Below, in pieces: positions 53,806 through 62,832 of a stretch of DNA of 64,000 bases (position 1 is the stretch's first letter; the number at the start of each line of letters is the position of its first letter). The stretch is from Candidatus Heimdallarchaeota archaeon. Lineage in GTDB: Archaea > Asgardarchaeota > Heimdallarchaeia > Heimdallarchaeales > Kariarchaeaceae. The stretch covers positions 399,432 through 463,431 of the forward strand of contig JADCLS010000002.1 in assembly GCA_026702845.1 (NCBI GenBank), read 5' to 3'. The position numbers and the translations under genes were made by a program. Under the pieces are notes generated by a model. That model had not been told where the DNA came from and searched no databases. It saw only the letters and a program-made list of their open reading frames with translations.

Positions 53806-56682
53806 ACGATTTAATTCTGCCTTCAAATACTTACCAGTGTAACTTTTTCTACTACGTGTAATTTTTTCAGGTGTTCCAGTAGCGATAACTTCTCCCCCAC
53901 CAATTCCACCTTCTGGGCCAAGATCAATAATCCAATCTGCGTTTTTTATAACATCCAAATTATGCTCAATAATCAAAATAGAATTACCTTGATTTACCAG
54001 GGTGTGTAATACTTCAAGAAGTTTTTTCACATCATGTTTTGAAAGTCCTGTTGTTGGTTCATCTAGTAAAATGAGTGTTTGTCCCGTGACTCTTTTACCA
54101 AGTTGCCTACTTAACTTGATTCGCTGTGCCTCACCTCCAGATAGAGTTGTTGAAGACTGACCCAATTTTAGATAACCACAACCAACAGCCATGAGAGTAT
54201 CAAGTATTCGTTTTATTTTTGGAATATTCTTAAAGAATTCGTGGGCTTCAGCAATACTCATATCTAATACTTCCGCGATGTTCTTACCTTTATAGGTTAT
54301 CTCAAGAGTATCTGCATTGTATCTCTTTCCTTTGCAGACATCACAAGTAACATACACATCACCCATGAAACTCATCTCAATTTTATTATATCCATTACCT
54401 GAACAGGCTTCACATCTTCCTCCCTTTACATTGAATGAGAACCTTCCTCTAGTATACCCTCTCAACTTAGCTGAGCTGGTTTCTGCAAAAATCGCTCTGA
54501 TATGATCAAAAATTTTGGTATATGTACTTGGATTGGAACGTGGAGTTCTACCTATCGGGTTCTGATCAATCATAATTACCTTGTCCAAGTTGTCAAGTCC
54601 GATGATTTCTTTATGCTTTCCAGGCTTATCAGATGCTCCATGAAATTCCTTAGCTAGTGCTTTCCAAAGAACATCAGATATTAGGGATGATTTACCGGAT
54701 CCTGAAACACCCGAGACCACAGTCATTACTCCAAGTGGGATCGATACATCAATTTTCTTTAGATTATTGTGTTCTACTCCTTTGATGTGTATCCATTGAC
54801 CATTGGGTTCTCTTCTAAATTCAGGAAGTCCGATATCCCATTCTCGCCTTAAATACTTCCCAGTGATTGTATCTAGCCTTGCAATATCATCTGGAGCACC
54901 CCAACCTACTACTTCCCCTCCATTTACTCCAGCTTCTGGACCAAGGTCAAGAATGAAATCTGCTGATTCTATAGTATCATCATCATGTTCAATAACGACT
55001 ATTGTATTGCCTAGATCTCTCAACTCAAAGAAAGTATTGAGTAGACGTTCATTGTCTCGTTGATGTAATCCGATGGAGGGTTCATCCAATACATATAATA
55101 CACCTACCAGTTTACTACCTATCTGTGTAGCTAACCTAATTCGTTGTGATTCACCACCACTAAGGGAGGCAGAGCTTCTATCTAGAGTAAGATACTCCAA
55201 TCCTACCTCTCTCAAGAAGCCAAGTCTACCTTGTATCTCCTTGAGGACTTGGGAAGCAATTTTTTTCTCTCTTTCGGATAAATCAAGAGAGTTGAAGAAA
55301 TCCCAAGCATCACCAACTGAAAGCTGATTTATCTCCATGATATTCTTATCGTTAATCAAAACTCCAAGACTAGATGGTTTGAGTTTTTGACCTTTGCAGG
55401 TGGGACAGGGCCGGTTAGCCATGAATTTTTCGTAATAACGTCTAGCTCCATCTGATTTCGTTTGTTTGTATCTACGTTTGATGGTACTGATAAGTCCTTC
55501 TGTTTCTCTCTCAGATTCATACTTCCAGGAGCGATCTCCAGAATCATTTTCAAACTTGAATTTTATTTTCTCACCTGATCCATACAATATTGCATGATAA
55601 GCCTTTTTTGGTAATTTCTCGATGGGAATATCCAAAGAACCTCCAAAATGGTTCACCACTACTTCAATTTGTCTAATACTCCACGAGCTCTCAGATGCAT
55701 TAGATGAGAAAAATGCAATCCCCCCATCTCTAATACTAAGTTTCCGATCAGCAATAATTAGTTCCGGATCAATTTCATGAACAAATCCAAGACCAGTACA
55801 TTGGGAGCAGGCACCTAACGGACTATTGAATGAAAAGATACGTGGATTTAATTCTCCAATTGATATACCACACTCAATACATCCTGCAAACTCATGATAA
55901 ATTACTGACTCTGTTGATTCCTCATCAAGATAGTCAACTCGTACTCGACCCTCTGCCCTGCGAAGTGAGATTTCTACTGCTTCATTCAATCTTCCTTCTA
56001 TCCCCTCTTTAACACGTAATCTATCAATGACTGCTGAAATATCATGTTTATAATTCTTATCAAGTTTTGGGATCTCTTCATCTAGTAAGTACTCTTCTCC
56101 ATCTACTTCAATTCTATTATACCCCTCTTTCTTCAGCTCATTGAACAATCGGGTGAAAGTACCTTTTTCTTTGATAATAATGGGGGCAACGATTTTAAAC
56201 CTTCTACCCTCTTCATTGTCCATAATCTTCTCCACAATCTGTTGACCAGTAAGGGAAAGAACCTCCTTTCCACAACTCGGACAATGAGGGATACCAATTG
56301 ATGCATAGAGTATTCTCAGATAATCCATAATCTCAGTAACTGTTGCCACTGTAGATCTGGGGTTGCTTGAGCTTGTTTTCTGCTCTATACATATTGCTGG
56401 ACTAAGACCCTTGATTGCTTTAACTCTAGGTTTTTCCATCCTCCCTAGAAATTGTCTAGCATATGAGGATAAAGATTCAACAAATCTTCTTTGACCTTCC
56501 TTGAATAATGTATCTATAGCTAGGCTTGATTTGCCTGATCCAGATAGGCCAGTAAACACAACAAATCGATTTCTAGGTATTTTTGTGCTGACAGCTTTTA
56601 AATTATGCTCACTAGCCTCTTCAATCTCTATCCACTGCAAGGGATCATTTTCACTAGGTAGGGGTAATCGATTTTTACTCAC
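53785..56682 (-). CDS. uvrA: Excinuclease ABC subunit UvrA
   Basis: A 965-residue UvrA with two ABC ATPase halves. Walker A GLSGSGKSSLA is near residue 45 and GVSGSGKSSLI in the second half. LSGGESQRIRLATQIG and LSGGEAQRIKLSRQLG are the two signatures. The zinc modules with CPSCGKEV and CPTCKGQK are present. It is the damage sensor of bacterial nucleotide excision repair. In archaea the uvrABC set is patchy and taken to be acquired from bacteria; uvrB and uvrC are not in the window. Confidence 0.96.
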   Translation of the reverse strand: MSKNRLPLPSENDPLQWIEIEEASEHNLKAVSTKIPRNRFVVFTGLSGSGKSSLAIDTLFKEGQRRFVESLSSYARQFLGRMEKPRVKAIKGLSPAICIEQKTSSSNPRSTVATVTEIMDYLRILYASIGIPHCPSCGKEVLSLTGQQIVEKIMDNEEGRRFKIVAPIIIKEKGTFTRLFNELKKEGYNRIEVDGEEYLLDEEIPKLDKNYKHDISAVIDRLRVKEGIEGRLNEAVEISLRRAEGRVRVDYLDEESTESVIYHEFAGCIECGISIGELNPRIFSFNSPLGACSQCTGLGFVHEIDPELIIADRKLSIRDGGIAFFSSNASESSWSIRQIEVVVNHFGGSLDIPIEKLPKKAYHAILYGSGEKIKFKFENDSGDRSWKYESERETEGLISTIKRRYKQTKSDGARRYYEKFMANRPCPTCKGQKLKPSSLGVLINDKNIMEINQLSVGDAWDFFNSLDLSEREKKIASQVLKEIQGRLGFLREVGLEYLTLDRSSASLSGGESQRIRLATQIGSKLVGVLYVLDEPSIGLHQRDNERLLNTFFELRDLGNTIVVIEHDDDTIESADFILDLGPEAGVNGGEVVGWGAPDDIARLDTITGKYLRREWDIGLPEFRREPNGQWIHIKGVEHNNLKKIDVSIPLGVMTVVSGVSGSGKSSLISDVLWKALAKEFHGASDKPGKHKEIIGLDNLDKVIMIDQNPIGRTPRSNPSTYTKIFDHIRAIFAETSSAKLRGYTRGRFSFNVKGGRCEACSGNGYNKIEMSFMGDVYVTCDVCKGKRYNADTLEITYKGKNIAEVLDMSIAEAHEFFKNIPKIKRILDTLMAVGCGYLKLGQSSTTLSGGEAQRIKLSRQLGKRVTGQTLILLDEPTTGLSKHDVKKLLEVLHTLVNQGNSILIIEHNLDVIKNADWIIDLGPEGGIGGGEVIATGTPEKITRSRKSYTGKYLKAELNRSQIHDY

Positions 56683-56853
56683 TGAAAAACAGCTCTAATT
56701 CGTCTAATCCTCTATTTCATTCATATAATAAATTGATTCAGAAAGGAGTATATTAAATGTGAAATTCCTCACTTGTTTCCAATTACATAAATAAAGTACT
56801 GAATATTGATTTTTAATTCTAACATGCAGACTACAGCCTTGAAAGTGCAATCT

Positions 56854-57957
56854 TCACTTATAAAAATCACTTATAAGTTGTTTCAGATATCTAATTTTTT
56901 CAGGTCCCACAAATGTATACTTTGGAAGTTCAATAGGATTACCATTAAAATACGCCTCCCAGAGTGATGGTAGTTGAATAATATCGTATGGTAATAGATT
57001 CAGATTATTATCACTTAAGATAATCATGGTGAGTTTGTGCATTCCATTAAATAATCCTGATGGTAGATGGTCTAATAGATTTTTTTTTAGATTTAACTTA
57101 ATTAGTGAAGAAAGGTCCGAAAAAGCATACTCATCTATTTCTGTAATGAGATTGTACTCCAATTCCAACCATTCTAACTTTTCCAATTGAGTGAATACTT
57201 TTCCTATTTTTCTTATAATATTATGACTTAAATTGATTCGCACCAAATTGCTTAGGTGGCCAAAATGAGAAACAGTTATCTCAGCGATATTATTGTCATT
57301 GGCCAGCAAATACTTTAATTGCTTGCATGTAGCCACTATTGGTAAATTCTCAATTTTATTGTGACTGATGTCAATTTTTACTAAATTGGAGTTATTTTTA
57401 AGATCAGGAAATGTAACTAGTGAATTGCTTGAACAATTGATTTCATACAAGTGTGAAGCTCTAACAAACATATCATCAGGTAAAGACTTTAAATTGTTCC
57501 TAGTGCAGTTGAAATATTCCAAATTATAATTTTCAATAGTGTTGATAGAAGATAACTTATTTCCCATAAGATTCATACTTTTGAGTCCTTTCAGGTGAGA
57601 GAATTCAGGGCATTCAATAAGTAAATTCTCACTCAGATCTATTACTTCTAATTGTGGCATATCTTGAAACAAATCAGCAGGTAATCTACGCAGTTTATTT
57701 CCTCGAATGATCAATCGTTTCAATCGCGGTAAATTTAGTGAGACATTAGTTATGTAGTGTATATTACTTTGCTCAATATATAAAGTTTCTAAATAGTCGA
57801 ACTCTAAATGAGGGATTGTTGGAATATCCAAATTTCGTAAATTCAGTTGAATCAGAGTATCTTGTTCAAATTTCACGATATACTCAGGAAATGGATTAAA
57901 AAAGGAATTCAGACCAAGTTGGGCAAGTATAGATTTAATCCTGACCTTATCCTTCAT
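56854..57957 (-). CDS. Leucine-rich repeat protein
   Basis: A 367-residue protein of about a dozen typical leucine-rich repeats (consensus L..L.L..N.L..LP), for example LEVIDLSENLLIECPEF and KLTMIILSDNNLNLLP. Repeats run from about residue 45 to 345 between short N- and C-terminal caps. No signal peptide or membrane helix is seen, so it is probably cytoplasmic, as in the SDS22/Ras-suppressor type used with GTPases. LRR proteins are common in Asgard genomes. Partner unknown. Confidence 0.93.
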   Translation of the reverse strand: MKDKVRIKSILAQLGLNSFFNPFPEYIVKFEQDTLIQLNLRNLDIPTIPHLEFDYLETLYIEQSNIHYITNVSLNLPRLKRLIIRGNKLRRLPADLFQDMPQLEVIDLSENLLIECPEFSHLKGLKSMNLMGNKLSSINTIENYNLEYFNCTRNNLKSLPDDMFVRASHLYEINCSSNSLVTFPDLKNNSNLVKIDISHNKIENLPIVATCKQLKYLLANDNNIAEITVSHFGHLSNLVRINLSHNIIRKIGKVFTQLEKLEWLELEYNLITEIDEYAFSDLSSLIKLNLKKNLLDHLPSGLFNGMHKLTMIILSDNNLNLLPYDIIQLPSLWEAYFNGNPIELPKYTFVGPEKIRYLKQLISDFYK

Positions 57958-58060
57958 AATTCAACAGTTTTTTTCACGTTACATAACGATAGTGACATGA
58001 TTAGCAGATAACAGTAAGATTTAGGAATTATATTTTGAAAATATTGAGGGAGGTTCATAA

Positions 58061-58117
58061 AGTTAAACTATGTTCACTCTTTTTATTTGATTACTCGAAA
58101 CACGAAGTTAAACGATG
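58061..58117 (+). repeat. Direct repeat AGTTAAACxATG
   Basis: AGTTAAACTATG at 58061-58072 and AGTTAAACGATG at 58106-58117, 45 bases apart in a 374-base noncoding stretch (57958-58331) upstream of the AbrB-headed gene. Confidence 0.35.
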
Positions 58118-58226
58118 AACCTATGAATTCTTCACCCTTTATCATTTTTGAAATATTGTCATTTTACACCTTGAAAGTCTATTTTTTTGAGAATACTCGA
58201 ACTCAAGATATGATATCGAAACACAC

Positions 58227-58282
58227 TAGTTCAACTTCGGTCAGCGTAATATCGAGATTTAAATATGATACCGGTTGAACTA
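58227..58282. promoter_or_regulatory. Inverted repeat and TATA box upstream of the AbrB-headed gene
   Basis: TAGTTCAAC at 58227-58235 and GTTGAACTA at 58274-58282 are exact complements. Between them lies ATTTAAATATG (58257-58267), a TATA-like element. A regulator bound to both arms would cover the promoter. Confidence 0.45.
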
Positions 58283-58331
58283 AATCACTGCTGCGCTCTA
58301 GGTCAACATCTAGGGAACATTTCGGTGAGAT

Positions 58332-59303
58332 ATGATGAAAATTAGTAAAAAAGGGCAAATTGTCATTCCTAAGCATTTAAGAGATCGATTAAATGTTGAA
58401 CATGGAATGGAAGTTCAATTCAGAATACGAGGCCAAATCCTACAGGTTGAGCTCAAAACTGATGTAAGAAAGGATATAGAATATCTGAAGAGTAAGGATT
58501 TAGCAGCAGATACTTTGGATGAGGAATCCATCCGCTCAATCACCCGAGATTTAGTATACCAGCAGTTTTACACAGGTACTGATGATACACTCACCGATCG
58601 TGTAGGTAAACGAAAGCTAAAAATCCGTGGTGCAGATAGTATTATTTCTGAGGTAATCAATATTATCACCCATTGCTCCAGATTCTGGATGGAGGGTGAT
58701 CCTGTGCAGACAATAAAAGCATTTTCAGAGGAATTTGAGCTAGATTTCTCAACCGTTCTTGCTAGGTTTGCAGACAAGATACGAAGTATGCTCCTCGGTG
58801 GTGATGATCTCATTGCACTAATGGGAGCAGAAGTAGTCTATGCAATGGCTCTTGGTGAGGTTCTCAGTCAATTCAGAACAAGAATCGGAGATATTGTAAC
58901 TGAATATTTATTCAAGGAGGCAAATCAAAGAGAATATATTGAAAAATTGGGATATGAAACAGTTGAGGATCTTATTACCAAATCCCTAGCAGATGAATAT
59001 TCAATCCTAATGAACCTCAAAGTCCTTCAGGAATTTGCAAAAATCAATTTGAATTCAGTTGGTAGAAGAGCCTACAATAAACTCTCAGAAGAAATGCTTG
59101 ATTCATATGAAGGTGAAGAAACTCCAGATCATATAATCAAACGTAGAGAACGCAGAGCCAGACGTCAGGGAAAAACCTACGTACCACCACAGAAAAAAGG
59201 TAAAGGCAAAAAGAAAAAAGATACAGTAGATGAGGATATAAAACTAGAAGAAGTATCGGATGATGATTTTGATATTCCAGATATGCCTGATTTTGATTTC
59301 TAA
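58332..59303 (+). CDS. AbrB-domain protein with long helical domain and charged tail
   Basis: A 323-residue protein. Residues 2-45 are a swapped-hairpin AbrB/SpoVT domain (KISKKGQIVIPKHLRDRL). About 200 helical residues of unknown type follow (TLDEESIRSITRDLVYQQF; VLARFADKIRSMLLGG). A lysine-rich segment (KKGKGKKKKD) and an acidic tail (DDDFDIPDMPDFDF) end it. Antitoxin AbrB proteins are short, so this is not a simple antitoxin. A self-regulating DNA-binding role fits the upstream repeats. GGTGA precedes the ATG at 58332, and a second ATG is adjacent. Confidence 0.75.
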   Translation: MMKISKKGQIVIPKHLRDRLNVEHGMEVQFRIRGQILQVELKTDVRKDIEYLKSKDLAADTLDEESIRSITRDLVYQQFYTGTDDTLTDRVGKRKLKIRGADSIISEVINIITHCSRFWMEGDPVQTIKAFSEEFELDFSTVLARFADKIRSMLLGGDDLIALMGAEVVYAMALGEVLSQFRTRIGDIVTEYLFKEANQREYIEKLGYETVEDLITKSLADEYSILMNLKVLQEFAKINLNSVGRRAYNKLSEEMLDSYEGEETPDHIIKRRERRARRQGKTYVPPQKKGKGKKKKDTVDEDIKLEEVSDDDFDIPDMPDFDF

Positions 59304-59944
59304 GAGCTGCATTTTATATAGCTTGTCACAGGTTTATATGGATGCTTGAGAAGCTTGGAATTCATTTTTTCTAGAAGTAGATGGACGTTTGCATGGGCTG
59401 AAAACACTTCTCTCAGCTGAGGTCTGATCTGATTGGTAACAATGACAATATTCCCCTTCACTGCAATATTTTGGAGACTGGAAAGGATATACTGCATCTG
59501 TTTATTGAGATCATCCTTATCCTCATTCTCATTCAACTGGGAATCAAGTGAAGTGATGATGATTAGCTGTTTTGTATTTCCCATGAATATCATCTGGTTA
59601 ATCAAGGTTCTTAGGACATGCATGCTTTGTTGTAATTGAAATGGTCTAGCTAGAATTATATTCCTCAAGATGGAATTCAAATTAGTTGAATGATCAATGG
59701 CAGCAAGCAGATGAGGGTTGAAAGCATTTGCGATATCTACAAATTGAATGGAGAAACCTTGTTTGAGAGCATCCATCATTACCCAGTGAAGCTGTCGATG
59801 AAGTAGTTTGAGTTCATCCGCTTCTATAATAGTTAAACCCTGTACCACTTCCTGTAATCCATGAAGCTGATTCCTCAATGTATCCTGTAGAGAAATTGCG
59901 ACTGAATATAACTCACTAGCAGATGTTAACATCACATATATCAT
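59300..59944 (-). CDS. RecA/RadB-like protein with degenerate ATPase motifs
   Basis: A 214-residue protein whose order of strands follows the RecA/Rad51 core: QFVDIANAFNPHLL (the VDTEG-F-strand), ILARPFQLQQSM, KQLIIITSLDSQL and NIVIVTNQIR (the ITNQV strand). The position of Walker A holds EADELKLLHRQL, without the GxxxxGKT. The Walker B position ends in TS rather than D. It is therefore probably a non-ATPase Rad51-paralogue-like protein. It shares CTAA with the convergent AbrB gene. The family is judged from strand pattern only. Confidence 0.5.
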   Translation of the reverse strand: MIYVMLTSASELYSVAISLQDTLRNQLHGLQEVVQGLTIIEADELKLLHRQLHWVMMDALKQGFSIQFVDIANAFNPHLLAAIDHSTNLNSILRNIILARPFQLQQSMHVLRTLINQMIFMGNTKQLIIITSLDSQLNENEDKDDLNKQMQYILSSLQNIAVKGNIVIVTNQIRPQLREVFSAHANVHLLLEKMNSKLLKHPYKPVTSYIKCSS

Positions 59945-59971
59945 ATATCTTGACTGAATAAAAACAAGAAG

Positions 59972-60463
59972 CTAATAGAGAGGTGATCGAAAGTATTGTG
60001 ACTTTATTCTTCGGATGGTGGGGATTAGACATAGAGAAATTAGAAATAGGGGATATGGAGTATCAGCTTGACTTGCGGAAGGGATAGAGAGCGTAAATGA
60101 TAAATTAAGGGGAGAATCAAGATGATTGATAAAAATGATGAATATGGTTGTGTTTTCAAGCAGCTCAAAGTCTTGATTGAAACTAGTTGTATTGATATAT
60201 GCAGCATGGATAGATGTAAATGAGGTTTGATTTTTCCAGAATATATATTGAGTGCTATCAAGAACTAGTAGATCAAAAGCGATATCTGCAGTTCCTGTCA
60301 ACTCAAAGACCTCAGGGACGAAAACATCGAAATGTATTTCATAATAGCTATCAGCCTCAATAATCAATGTCTCAGAATATATTGTAATCGCAGAGACTAG
60401 AAGAACTGATAGAAATGTGAAGAGTAGGAACCTATATCGCATACATATACACCTAGATATCAC
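59972..60463 (-). CDS. Small secreted or membrane-anchored protein
   Basis: A 163-residue protein. A hydrophobic segment at about 11-29 (LLFTFLSVLLVSAITIY) looks like a signal peptide or N-terminal anchor, and a second hydrophobic stretch (LFLISLCLIPTI) lies near the C-terminus followed by basic residues. Between them is a beta-rich stretch with several NxT/NxS sequons, a good candidate substrate for archaeal N-glycosylation. The start may be the internal ATG at 60442. Function unknown. Confidence 0.6.
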   Translation of the reverse strand: MISRCICMRYRFLLFTFLSVLLVSAITIYSETLIIEADSYYEIHFDVFVPEVFELTGTADIAFDLLVLDSTQYIFWKNQTSFTSIHAAYINTTSFNQDFELLENTTIFIIFINHLDSPLNLSFTLSIPSASQADTPYPLFLISLCLIPTIRRIKSQYFRSPLY

Positions 60464-60535
60464 GATATTTTAAGGTTCACAGTTAGGCTGAAATTTTTCG
60501 ACAAGAATAGAATTTTCGCGCGAGCTATGTAATCA

Positions 60536-60550
60536 TTTTTAATAAAAAAT
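60536..60550 (+). promoter_or_regulatory. Predicted TATA box of the ribosomal protein operon
   Basis: TTTTTAATAAAAAAT, about 108 bases ahead of the eL32 start, implying a leader of about 80 bases. Confidence 0.4.
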
Positions 60551-60576
60551 GAGAATGATCATTAGTTACAAAAGTG

Positions 60577-60597
60577 GAGTTTCCAGTGTGAAAACTC
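60577..60597 (+). promoter_or_regulatory. Leader hairpin ahead of eL32
   Basis: GAGTTT (60577-60582) pairs with AAACTC (60592-60597) around a 9-base loop, in the predicted leader of the ribosomal operon. A small hairpin of unproven role; autogenous control is possible. Confidence 0.3.
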
Positions 60598-60657
60598 ACA
60601 TCACAGTTTGTTTCTCTAGGTCCTCATTGGGATCTATAAACAGCTAGGTGAAAAGTA

Positions 60658-61158
60658 ATGAGTGAAAATAACGATAGAGATCTCAGATTGAGGTCGACAA
60701 TGAACAAAAAAAGACCTAAGTTTAAACGAGAAAACTTTTTCCGTTTAAAAAGGATCCAAACCAGTTGGAGATCACCCAAGGGTATTGACTCAAAGATGAG
60801 ACATAAACTCAAGGGAAAGAGAAAACAACCTGGTACTGGATACAGAGGACCCAAAAGCGTTCGGGGCCTACACCCATCAGGACTTGAAGTAGTTTCAGTG
60901 TCGAATTTAAAAGACTTAGAAAAAATTGATGCTGAGAGCCAAATTGCACAGATTAGATCTAGTGTTGGCTCCAGGAAGCGAATAGCCATGATCAATTTTG
61001 CTGAAGATAATGATATCCATATCATTAATCCACAGATCAGAACCACAGACTTTGAGGATGATAGCTTTGAAGATGAATTCGTTGAAGTTGATGATGATCT
61101 TGAACTGATAGATGATGAGGATCTAGATCAGGATGATGAAGAGGAGGAAGATGAATGA
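60658..61158 (+). CDS. rpl32e: Ribosomal protein eL32 with acidic C-terminal extension
   Basis: A 166-residue eL32. The core has KKRPKFKRENFFRLKR, SWRSPKGIDSKMRHKLKG and GYRGPKSVRGLHPSG, the family signatures. An acidic tail of about 40 residues (about 128-166, ending DQDDEEEEDE) follows, which most archaeal and eukaryotic eL32 lack. An SD-like GGTGA precedes the ATG. It overlaps eL19 by 4 bases. It is the first gene of the cluster; uL6, which usually precedes it, is not upstream. Confidence 0.93.
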   Translation: MSENNDRDLRLRSTMNKKRPKFKRENFFRLKRIQTSWRSPKGIDSKMRHKLKGKRKQPGTGYRGPKSVRGLHPSGLEVVSVSNLKDLEKIDAESQIAQIRSSVGSRKRIAMINFAEDNDIHIINPQIRTTDFEDDSFEDEFVEVDDDLELIDDEDLDQDDEEEEDE

Positions 61159-61625
61159 CCAATCTTACAGCACAAAGACGAATTGCTGCAAGTATCCTCA
61201 AGAGAGGATATAATGGAGTTTGGATCAGCAATGAAAAGAATTTCAGTGTCTCATCTGCTATCACCCGTGAGGATGTAAACAACCTCATCTCGAGTGGAAT
61301 CATTAAACCCCGGAAGATCAAGGGTACCAGCAGAGGAAGAGCCCGTGCTCAGAAATCAAAAAGAGCAAGAGGACAGAGAAGAGGTCCAGGTAGCAGAAAG
61401 GGTACAGCAAATGCCCGAAATAATGCAAAAAGAGTTTGGATCAACAAGATCAGGGCTCAGAGAAAATACCTAGCCAAGTTAAGAGATGAGGAGTATATCA
61501 CACCTGCAACATACAGAACTCTCTACAGACAGGCAAAAGGAAACCTTTTCAGAAGTGTACGTTACCTATCCAACCATATCAGGGAGGATGGATTGGCACT
61601 CAAAAGATTACCGGAGTTGAAATAA
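61155..61625 (+). CDS. rpl19e: Ribosomal protein eL19
   Basis: A 156-residue eL19 with TAQRRIAASILKRG, NVWISNE-like core (GVWISNEKNFSVSSAITRED) and the basic GRKGTANARNNAKR-like stretch (GSRKGTANARNNAKRVW). The archaeal length is normal. It overlaps eL32 by 4 bases (ATGA) and ends one base before uL18, so the genes are translationally coupled. Confidence 0.95.
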   Translation: MTNLTAQRRIAASILKRGYNGVWISNEKNFSVSSAITREDVNNLISSGIIKPRKIKGTSRGRARAQKSKRARGQRRGPGSRKGTANARNNAKRVWINKIRAQRKYLAKLRDEEYITPATYRTLYRQAKGNLFRSVRYLSNHIREDGLALKRLPELK

Positions 61626-61626
61626 T

Positions 61627-62190
61627 ATGGCAAAAGGACCTAGATACAGAGTACCACTCAGAAGAAGAAGAGAAGGTAAAACTGATTTCTATTCTCGCCG
61701 AGAACTGTTAAAATCAGGTAGAGTTCGTGCAGTCATACGTAAATCCTCAAAGAATATGCAAATCCAGTTTGTCGAGGCATTACCGGATGGTGACAAAACT
61801 CTGGCATCATCTAACAGCTTGCAATTAAAGGATTTTGGCTGGAATATCACCGGTGGAAACATCCCTGCAGCCTATGTTACCGGCTATCTTGCAGGTAAAA
61901 GAGCACTAGCTGCAGGTATTGATGATGCCATTGCAGATCTTGGACTACAAGTACGTCAGAAGGGTGGTAGAATCTATGCTGCTCTGAAGGGTATTATTGA
62001 TGCAGGATTGGAAATCCCCGCAAGTGATATCGTGTTTCCTGAGGAAGATATCCTAAAGGGAGCTCATCTTAAGAATACCAGCGAGGAGCTGAGAGAGAAT
62101 TTCGCCAGATATAAAGAGGCGAAACAAAATATTGATGAACTTGATAAGTTAGTAGAAAAGACTATCAAGGCCATTGATAAGAAATTTTAG
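61627..62190 (+). CDS. rpl18: Ribosomal protein uL18
   Basis: A 187-residue uL18 that binds 5S rRNA. RRREGKTDFYSRRELL, the AYVTGYLAGKRAL helix and GLQVRQKGGRIYAALKGIIDAGLEIP are typical of the archaeal/eukaryotic L5e form. One base separates it from eL19, and uS5 follows 12 bases later with an AGGAG ribosome binding site. Confidence 0.95.
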   Translation: MAKGPRYRVPLRRRREGKTDFYSRRELLKSGRVRAVIRKSSKNMQIQFVEALPDGDKTLASSNSLQLKDFGWNITGGNIPAAYVTGYLAGKRALAAGIDDAIADLGLQVRQKGGRIYAALKGIIDAGLEIPASDIVFPEEDILKGAHLKNTSEELRENFARYKEAKQNIDELDKLVEKTIKAIDKKF

Positions 62191-62202
62191 GAGTAAAGAG
62201 AA

Positions 62203-62829
62203 ATGTCAAGTATAGAAGAATGGATACCAAAAACCAAACTGGGAATGGAAGTCCAAGAAGGTAAAATAACATCCATCGATGAGATTTTTCAGAGAGGAAT
62301 TCCTATTAAGGAGTATCAAATAGTCGACACCCTCTTACCCAATCTTATCGATGAAGTAGTCGATATCAATTTAGTTCAGAAGATGAACAGTGCTGGTAGA
62401 CAGAGAAGATTCCAAGCCACCATTGTTGTTGGTAACAAGGATGGATATGTTGGTATTGGACAGGCAAAGTTGAGAGAGATAGGCCCAGCAATCAGGCAAG
62501 GGATTCTCCTGGCCAAATTGAATATCACACCTGTGAGAAGAGCTTGTGGATCATGGGAATGTAAATGTACAAATACCCATTCTGTTCCATTTAAAACACA
62601 GGGTAAAACTGGTTCAGTTAAAATTGAGTTGATGCCTGCACCAAGAGGAACCGGGCTAGTCGCAGGTAATGTGGCCAAGCAGGTACTCACCATGGCAGGG
62701 ATCTCTGATATTTGGACCAAAACCAAGGGAGACACCCGAACAACAGCAAATTATGCTAAAGCTACCTATGAGGCACTTAAACAAACCTATGAGATTGTGC
62801 CCAGTAGCGATTGGCATCTGGAGGTGTAA
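62203..62829 (+). CDS. rps5: Ribosomal protein uS5
   Basis: A 208-residue uS5 (Rps2 in eukaryotes). The S5 domain with [24 protein letters not shown], and the archaeal/eukaryotic CGSWECKC insertion, are clear, as is the C-terminal [15 protein letters not shown] lies about 8 bases ahead of the ATG. uL30 follows 3 bases after the stop. Confidence 0.96.
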   Translation: MSSIEEWIPKTKLGMEVQEGKITSIDEIFQRGIPIKEYQIVDTLLPNLIDEVVDINLVQKMNSAGRQRRFQATIVVGNKDGYVGIGQAKLREIGPAIRQGILLAKLNITPVRRACGSWECKCTNTHSVPFKTQGKTGSVKIELMPAPRGTGLVAGNVAKQVLTMAGISDIWTKTKGDTRTTANYAKATYEALKQTYEIVPSSDWHLEV

Positions 62830-62832
62830 TAA

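Noticed and set aside
58087..58278. 63-residue plus-strand frame upstream of the AbrB-headed gene
   Set aside because: Composition is not protein-like and it covers the repeats and TATA box of the next gene.
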